A DNA stretch of 64,000 nucleotides from Sclerodactyla briareus (lineage: Eukaryota > Echinodermata > Holothuroidea > Dendrochirotida > Sclerodactylidae). Position numbers and translations under genes: made by a program. The stretch covers positions 124,001-188,000 of the forward strand of contig JAODTK010001754.1 of assembly GCA_026419785.1 (NCBI GenBank), read 5' to 3'. This document shows positions 56,800 to 64,000 of this stretch, piece by piece (the stretch's first letter is position 1; every line of letters begins with the position of its first letter). Below the pieces are notes generated by a model that saw nothing but the letters and a program-made list of their open reading frames with translations, did not search any database and was not told the origin of the DNA.

Positions 56800-58480
56800 C
56801 CTGATCAGTAAAACTGATTGAGTTTAAGGACTTTTCGCAATAAAATTGGACATGGTCATTGGAATGAAATATCTGTAGGAGTGAGTGAATGCATCACATG
56901 AGTGTAACATTGTCATAAAAAGCCGCCATGTCATTGAAGGTAATTAAAGGTCCATTAGGGGTCAAAAAACTGATTTTAGACTTTTCGCAATAGCACTGGG
57001 TGTGTTCATCAGGAATGCAAAATGCTACTAGGAGTGGATGTATAACGTGGAGAGTAACAATTCTCATAATATCTGTCATATCATTAAAAGGTCATTCGGG
57101 TCACTTACTTAAGGTCAAAAAACGTTTTTGGCTAATAATCGGGAATTGAATATCTGCGCAAGGCTGGATGGTTCACCATTGCTATATTAATTTTGACCTC
57201 CAGTGTGTGACTCTGACCTGAAGTTGAGTCTGTCGGGTGTTATGTGGTTTAAGTCGAATATTGAAATAAATGTGCTTATTTTATTTAAGGAGTTACGGGC
57301 AAGAAAAGTAGAAACTGGTTTTTTTGGATATGAGATAGAGCTTTGTGTGCTTTATGGAGGGAAACCACTCCCGCTTGCGATCAGACACTTACATTTGGTA
57401 GTACAAGGGGTCAAAGTTCATTTTAACCGTTTTTCGCAAATAACATGGACATGTTCGGAATGCAATATGCTTCTGGGAGCACGTGGATGCATCACAGGAG
57501 TGTAACAATTTTCATAAAAACCGCAATTGTCATGAAGGTCATTAAAGGTCATTAGGGGTCAAAAAATCTGATTTTGTACTTTTTCGGCAATAGCACTGGT
57601 TGTGTTCATCAGAATGCAAAATGCTTTTAGGAGTGGAGGTATCACTTGGAGAGTAACATCTCATGAAAACGTCATATCTGAAAGGTTCATTTGGGTCACT
57701 TAGGGGTCAAAAAATGTTTTTTGGCTTAATCGGAGAATTGAATATCTGCGAAGGCTGGATGGTTCACCATTGTGATATAATTGTTGACTGATGTGTGTGA
57801 CTCTCCACCTGAATTTGACCTCTGTCGGGTGGTCATGTGGGTATTGGGTTGAGGTCGGAATCTTGAATTAAATGTGCTATTAAGGAGTAAGGGCAACAAA
57901 ATAGAACTGGTTAATTTTTGGATATGTGATTGAGCTTTATGTGCTTATGAGAGACGAAAAACAAAACTCCCGCTTCGATCGGACACTTACTTGGTAGGTA
58001 CAAGGGGGTCAAAGTTCAATTTTTACCTTTTTTCGCATAACATGGACAGTTTCATTGAAGCATATGCTTCTAGGAGTGAATGCATCACTGGAGTGTAACA
58101 ATTTATAGAAACCCCGCCATGCATTGGAGAGGTCATTAAAGGCACTAGGGGTCAAAAAACTGATTTAGTACTTTTTCGGCCATAGCACTGGGTGTGTCAT
58201 CAGAATGCAAAAAACTCATAGGAGTGGATGTAACACGTGGAGAGTTACATTTTCATAAAAAACGCCATATCATTAAAAGGGTCATCTGAGGTCAACTTAG
58301 GGGTCAAAACTGTTTTGGCTACAATCGGAGAATGGAATATCTGCGAAGCCTGGATGGTTCACCAATCATTGTCATATAATTGTGACCTGCATGTGTTGAC
58401 CTCTGACATGAATTTGATCTCTGTAGGGTGGCCATGTGGTTAAAGTCGAATCTTAATTAATGTGCTTATTTAGGGACGCA
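56800..58480 (+). repeat. Tandem array, unit about 595 bp, nearly three copies
   Basis: GGGGTCAAAAAACTGATTT occurs at about 56959, 57557 and 58149, giving periods of 598 and 592. GGCTGGATGGTTCACCA and GGAGTGGATGTA-type words keep the same phase. Inside each unit two halves resemble each other (CGCAATAGCACTGG / CGCAAATAACATGGACATG; GGAGTGGATG / GGAGTGAATG), so an older unit of about 140-190 bp was doubled first. Frames crossing it (e.g. 57203-57505) are not genes. Confidence 0.9.
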
Positions 58481-60700
58481 CTTGTCCGGGGCTTAGGTGT
58501 GCCTCATACCATAGTAACCAAGGCATTATGGAATGACCCATTTACCAGTACACGTTTGTCGCTTCACAAGTCTATAACATGTCTTTTTCCACGAATATTG
58601 TCCGGTGTCATGTTCACCAAATTTATGGAATCAGAAGAGCGGGGATATTACGTCTGGCGTTTACCGCCCGACATTTTCTAGTTTCCTCAACAACACCGAA
58701 ATAGCTGTGCTAGTTACCACAATAATTCTGAGAGTGTGGGTAAATATGATTCTTCCATTCAACTGTGACTGCTTCATCAAGCAGTCAAGACACCATGGAA
58801 GAATAAGGCGATTCCAAGCATTGGTGGCGTTCAGTCGCCATGTATAGTAGGGGGTAGCCAACACGATTGTTATAGTAGTAGGAAGATTCCTACCTGAACA
58901 GGACGAGATACAGCACCCAGCCAGTTGTCCGTATTTCGGGTACTTTTGAAACTGCATATTTATTTGACCCCTGCCACCCAGTGTACGCGATGAGTAGTTT
59001 TAGAGCCAAACACGTTTCATCAGAACAAGGACGGAGATGAAGAAGAATGGGACATTTCAATGTAAGTAACGAAACCGAGCTCCCACGCATCCCGTTATTT
59101 TTAAACGGGTTTCTTCATCAATAATCAGAACCAAAAACTACACAAGACAAAAAAAACAACAAAATATATGCCCGCACAACGCGTGTCGAGGCTACCATGG
59201 TTTTGAGTGTTGTAGCCGCTGTTAGGCGGAGCCCATTATCCAAACGAAGCTTGCCCAAATTATTCGAAACTGGCGAGGCATTCCATACCATAGACAAATC
59301 CCGGACGGAATGGTCATGGTCGCATGGTCAATTTGCATGATTTTTTTAGAGAATGTCCAACTGTGTGGATATTCAACAAAATTGATGGATGTGGACTATA
59401 TTCGCCGATGTTCGGAAACTTGTGCAAATCTTCGAAATCGTGTGAAAATCCAGCGCATATTTATCACGGGCAGCTATTTTTTGCAATGCATTCACTGATT
59501 GATACTTACACTCTACATAACATAATAATAGACTCCGTAGTAGAGAACATGATGAAGTCAACTAGACGGATATGCCCAACCCCCGCGGGTCCCGTACAGA
59601 CGGGACACTGTGGCCGAATACTTGGAAAAGAACGCAGTTGACGGTCACTAATGCAGCTAACCTTCACCACCCGCCTTCTCAAAACCGTATGGATACAGGG
59701 TTCAGCCAGCGGTAGCATAGATGCAGCGCGAAGTGAAGAGGCTAAAACGGAATCCCATCAGTGAACGTTCACCGCTCACTAGAAAAAGGAGGAACTGAGA
59801 CACGAGAGAAAAAAAAAAAAAAAAACAAGAACCGCGGGTAGTTTGGTTCCTCTGCTCAAATATAGTTCCAGCTATGTCCAACTATCCAGTGACTCCATGA
59901 CTCTCCCATAGGCCCCTGGTCCGAGTCGTCTACTATCCTTGTACTTCCTGCAAACAGAGCGACTCATGGAACTACTGAGGTGAACGGTAGACTCGGTAAC
60001 CTCTATGTCCTTGCCTAAAACCTGAACGACCAACACATGTCCAATATACCACCAGATCACCACTGGATCTTGGCCCCAGTCCACGACACATCGATCCTCG
60101 AAGCATGCGCATTAGCCTCTCGGCGGAGTTCCCTACGGGTGTCTGCTATCGAATGCACAAACTCGACGAGTGATGCAAGCATCCACGGCTAATTCCAAGC
60201 AAAACCGTTATCCTTACAAGAGATTCATCAGGTCCTTCAGGACAAACTGAGAGCCAAGATGTGATCTTAAGTGGATTTCTTGTGAGTGAAACCCCGAAAC
60301 GCCAAAATATATATATCGATAGTTAGAATCCATATACATAATGAAAGAGTACCTGAATTAGCTTTGTTTCCTCTGTGACTGCCGAATGGTTTATCAGATG
60401 TCTGCTCTGCATGCTATTGCATTCCGTGCGCACCCACCTAGAAAAAAAAATGCCTTAGTAGGTTGCTAGCCGCAATATAAAGCACAATAGTCAGCGAACA
60501 GCAACCAGGATTGTGAGTGCTCTATTGGCACAGCTTATTGCACGTGCCGGATCAGGCCTGCCCCATAACTGGTTCCGGGAAACAATCTGTCTGAACTCAC
60601 GTTTGTACACTGGGAAACAACCGTCCAATTAACTTATAAGGTAATTAACACAATCAATTTGTTAGCAAATCATTTGTATACCCAGTTGTCTAGGGCCATG
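58481..60700. other. Unassigned DNA
   Basis: Several 60-105-codon frames on both strands (58661-58957, 59324-59641, 59872-60084) have no domain I can name. An A-run lies at 59807-59824. CCCGTTATTTTTAAACG at 59090 is shared exactly with 6523. Confidence 0.3.
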
Positions 60701-60704
60701 GCTG

Positions 60705-60805
60705 TCGACTTGGGGGACATGGGTACAGAGGGACACGTCCCCCCACTTTCGAGTTGGGGCATCATCATCAAAGGTCCCCCCCCCCCCCCCACACTTTTTG
60801 ATCCT
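60705..60805 (+). repeat. GGGGGACAC...GTCCCCCCC interspersed repeat, second copy
   Basis: GTCGACTTGGGGGACATGGG, GGGACACGTCCCCCCACTTT and a poly-C run near 60777-60791, then ACACTTTTTGATCC. Compare 19938-20025. Confidence 0.45.
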
Positions 60806-62494
60806 CGTGAAGAAGAAAGTACATGTCCTTTTACACACGTATCCGCTATGTGGCTGTGTGGGCTGACATTATGAGAAAGCAGCCTCACAAGACCACAGTG
60901 GCCTTTTATTCCGACCCGATTTCCAAATTTCCGTCGCTGGCGCAGACGACTTGAACTGTTGTCTCTAGTGTCGTGGAGCCGACCGCATTTTGTAGGCATA
61001 TTCTGGCGATATGAAGCTTTTAATGCAAGTTTTCTCACTCAGAAACCTAAGTGAGACAAAGTAAACAAATCAAACTAAGGTAGACTTCACATAAAATGTC
61101 CATTGATTATAACCGCAGCGGCGTTTGGCATACGAGGCGGATGAAGGAGTCAGACTGCTCCAAAACATTATGGAAGTAAAAGCAAGTTTGCAAAGATCGA
61201 GAACAACGCTTGGGGCAAGAATAGCACAATTCGGCTACAAACCTGCCAAAGTGATAAATGTCCCACAAATGTCATCCGATTGCCGATTTCTCTTGTCGGT
61301 AGTAGCCCGATAATTGAAGCAAAATTGGTCGTCTTTCAAGTTTGGACGTTGGTGATTTTAATCGATGTCCATAAATATGCAAAAACTTTCGTCCGTTTCG
61401 GTATAACATGATGGGTTGTTTTCGCTGTCAGTAACTGTAGACCACGTGCACTAAAGCTATGAGATTCCGTGAAAAATATTTTGAGTGCAATGTGGTAATT
61501 CTGGGACGATATTTTACAAATTGCTTCCTAGACATCGTTTTCTAGCAAGCTGAAGGAATCGATAGACGATGCACTCCGGTTTGAACAATAAATATCTTGC
61601 ACTTCAATTTCAACCAAAAACAGTCCGGGGCCCATGATCCGAAAGGAGACAGCAAACAATTGTGTAGCGCGTCGAGATATTCCTACATTGTAATGCGCTG
61701 ATATAGGAATGAATATGTTATGTAAAAAAACCGGGCAAGAAATGTTATTCTAGCAAAGAGTGAGAAGCATTCTTTAAATCCTTTAGAGTATACCAGGAAA
61801 CGTGGAAATTAGCACCTTCGAATTTTGTGGTTTACCTTCATGAATTGCAACAAAAATTCGAACAACTTCGTGATATTCAGTCAAAACTTCCGTCGAAAGA
61901 AAACGGGTAGGAGCCTACGAGGCAAAACGAAAAATTATAACCTGGGTTCTCTAAGAATGGGCTAAAACCGGTGTTGACTTCCAGGCCTTTCTCCATAGAC
62001 CCCAATAAGGGTCCATGGAAGGTATGATTCGGGCCAATTAACCAAAAGAAAGGACACTTACTGCCCTGGTGGACAGCACATTTTCGCAATTTTTTAGAGC
62101 ATGAATTGCACCTAAAGCAAAACTTTCAAAGGGGACGGGTAAACCTGACTGCTGAGACCCCTCTCACAGGGCCGTAATAAATGGTTGAGACACTCGCCTG
62201 TCCCGGAATTGTCTTACGTATGCTCCGACAGAGTGCAAACATAAATATTAGACGCCGTGACGGATTCTAAGTTTCCTTTCGTTATGCAACATGAAATCAC
62301 ATGGCACTTACTTAATTTCGCATGGCGAAAATACCTTCACCAAATAAATCGATTTGAGCTACGCCCAGTATGGACAAGTAAAACTGGCTACATAACTTGT
62401 CACAAGTCATTAATTGTAAATCCAAAATGCTTTGATTTCTGGCTCGAACTTACCAAATTGCGTAGCCCTTTGAAGAGGGCAAAGTTATTCTGAG
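60806..62494. other. Unassigned DNA
   Basis: Nothing beyond short frames is recognised. Confidence 0.3.
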
Positions 62495-62695
62495 ATGAAA
62501 AAATTAGGGCCAAAAATGACAAAATTCGGGGGGAAATCTGGAAGAAAAAGGCAACAAGTGAGGAAATGCACAAAATGTATGCTGACTGGCCTGAATTTCG
62601 ACAAATGCCCGAAAAACATGCAAAACATTTCCGTGCGCTCCGCGCGCGAGGCTGTTGTCTGGCGTTTAGGCAAAACATGTTTGCTAAAACAGAAG
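62495..62695 (+). repeat. 'CCGAAAAACATGCAAAA' interspersed repeat, copy 2
   Basis: GAAAAAATTAGGGCCAAAAA, GGAAGAAAAAGGCAACAAG, GCCCGAAAAACATGCAAAAC, ATTTCCGTGCGCTCCGCGCG. CGCTCCGCGCGCG at the end is a short dyad. Frames on both strands across it are repeat-derived. Confidence 0.65.
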
Positions 62696-63754
62696 GGGCC
62701 GTACGCCTAAGCCAGCTCATCAGCACTTGTTTCTCTTTCGAATTTATTTATACTGCAGCGATACGAATGCATGAGGACCCATGGTTCACTGATGTGCTCC
62801 AACAAGCTGGCACTGGCACCACATTGGGTGCGGAATAGTCAGGGCGCAATTCTCCGACTGAAAGTGGAGGGTTCACAGGTGATCAAGAGTGAAAACACAT
62901 ATGTATACGAGACTTCAAAAGTTGGGGGTCACAAACCCACAAAGACTGCGCGCTTGGATTGAGAAAATAGTCCTAGCAGATACACCGTATATTGCTAATT
63001 GGCAAAAAAAAAACACATTATTTTCATTCATTTTCAACCCCAAGTTAGGGTGATATTGTAAATCTATGGCCAATATAGTAAGATGGTAAAAGTATTCTCC
63101 CGGATGCGTACAGAAACCAAACTGGCAAATCAGTCAAATATCGAGGACGGTGTCAGGGCGGGTTGCCAGGTAATTTGAGAGTGAAAAACACCGATATCGA
63201 AAATACCCAACTCGGATTTTGGAAATAATGGAAGAAATTGGGGCGAAGTAAAAATGCAAAGGGGTTCGATTATGGATGGTGGGCCGAAATTCGCGCGATC
63301 AGTACTGATATAAGTTGTGCATATTAACTGACAATGAAATCCACTAAACTTTTTATTCTGGATCAGTGTTCTGCCCCAATTTACTGAACCTGTGCACGTG
63401 TACCGTGCACCTGGTTATTTTGTTATAGTGCGGTGGTGTGCGGTGGTTCACAGTAAATAATAATATAAATTTGATGAGCGTCTAAAAATGATTCAATTAT
63501 TGTCTAACCGATTAATAATTGCGTTAGAAAGTCTTGATCCACTTAATTCCAGGTGCGGACCCCAGAGGAAGATCTCGACCCCCATTAGCGCCGAAGTCGA
63601 AGGATTACCCATGGTCATAACCGAGTGCTCGAATCTTAAAAAAAATTCCGAAAGGCCAAAAGTGCATTAATTTATCAATGGCGTTTTCTACTCCGGCGGT
63701 TGTGAAAGCGATGTATGCTCCCAGCCCAATGCATTTTGTTCACTCGAAAAGTAA
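62696..63754. other. Unassigned DNA
   Basis: A CGTGCACGTGTACCGTGCAC-like dyad is near 63393-63410. No gene is recognised. Confidence 0.3.
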
Positions 63755-63955
63755 TTCAGAGCCTGGGGGCAGATTTGCCTCCCCCCGCCCCCTAATTGTG
63801 TGAGATTGAAAAATTCGTGGAAAAAGTTGGAAGGGTGATGGTGAAAGGCAAAGTGGAAAATTGCCTGAGTTTTTCGCAGACTTTTTCGCTAAGATGCCCG
63901 AAAAACATGCAAAAAAATTCCGCGCGCTTGCTCGCGCTGGGTAGTCTTCGATGAA
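63755..63955 (+). repeat. 'CCGAAAAACATGCAAAA' interspersed repeat, copy 3
   Basis: GCCTCCCCCCGCCCCCTAAT, GTGAAAGGCAAAGTGG, TTTTTCGCTAAGATGCCCGA, AAAACATGCAAAAAAATTCC and GCGCGCTTGCTCGCGC. It is longer at the 5' side than copy 2 and includes the G/C run seen in copy 1. Confidence 0.65.
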
Positions 63956-64000
63956 TGCTTGTTAAAATTCGGCCAAATAGTTACTGCTCCCCAATTGGAT

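Noticed and set aside
57203..57505. 100-codon frame in the 595-bp array
   Set aside because: The frame is not kept in the other units of the array.

Overview
The window looks like nuclear DNA of an animal, probably a marine invertebrate. It has no operons and no dense coding. It does have long A/T, CA/GT and TA microsatellites, many poly-G/poly-C runs, tRNA-derived SINE remnants, decayed CR1/Rex-like LINE fragments and many short interspersed repeats. The SINE type, the frequent AGGCCTA palindromes and the 'GACCTTTGACC' repeats suggest an echinoderm or related deuterostome, but this is inference by eye; no species marker is present. Repeat copies differ from one another mainly by one-base indels and homopolymer length, and the two convincing exons carry the same kind of defect. 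The assembly may therefore be a poorly polished long-read one, so broken frames should not automatically be read as pseudogenes.

The only protein gene I can support is on the + strand. A signal-peptide exon (16392-16541) ends at a GTAAGT donor in phase 1. About 11.2 kb downstream, a von Willebrand factor C (VWC) exon (27773-27974) has a pyrimidine-rich acceptor, a GTAAGT donor and phase 1 at both ends. The phases agree, so these may be exons of one secreted VWC protein; other exons could lie between or beyond them. Each exon reads through only if one (signal peptide) or two (VWC) missing bases are allowed for. I found no collagen triple-helix exons or other recognisable domains downstream, so the gene family is left open. 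The region 33.7-34.7 kb holds two unidentified open frames that deserve a look.

Layout: 0-9 kb, three minus-strand LINE reverse-transcriptase fragments, a giant poly-T tract and a foldback/tandem repeat cluster. 9-15 kb, two degenerate GTACTC hexamer arrays, GACC-type repeats and a large CA/TA/CA microsatellite. 15-28 kb, the secreted-protein exons and their inferred intron. 28-45 kb, mostly unrecognised DNA with SINE and LINE-tail remnants, GGACTC arrays, poly-G and a nested insertion. 45-46 kb, a SINE whose 3' part has expanded into a 34-bp minisatellite. 50.7-55.8 kb, a head-to-tail 2.55-kb duplication. 56.8-58.5 kb, a satellite-like array with a unit of about 595 bp. 58.5-64 kb, mostly unrecognised, with two interspersed repeat families.

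I found no CRISPR array, no functional RNA gene that I would defend, and no evidence of a new defence or metabolic system. The interest lies in the VWC gene and in the repeat architecture.
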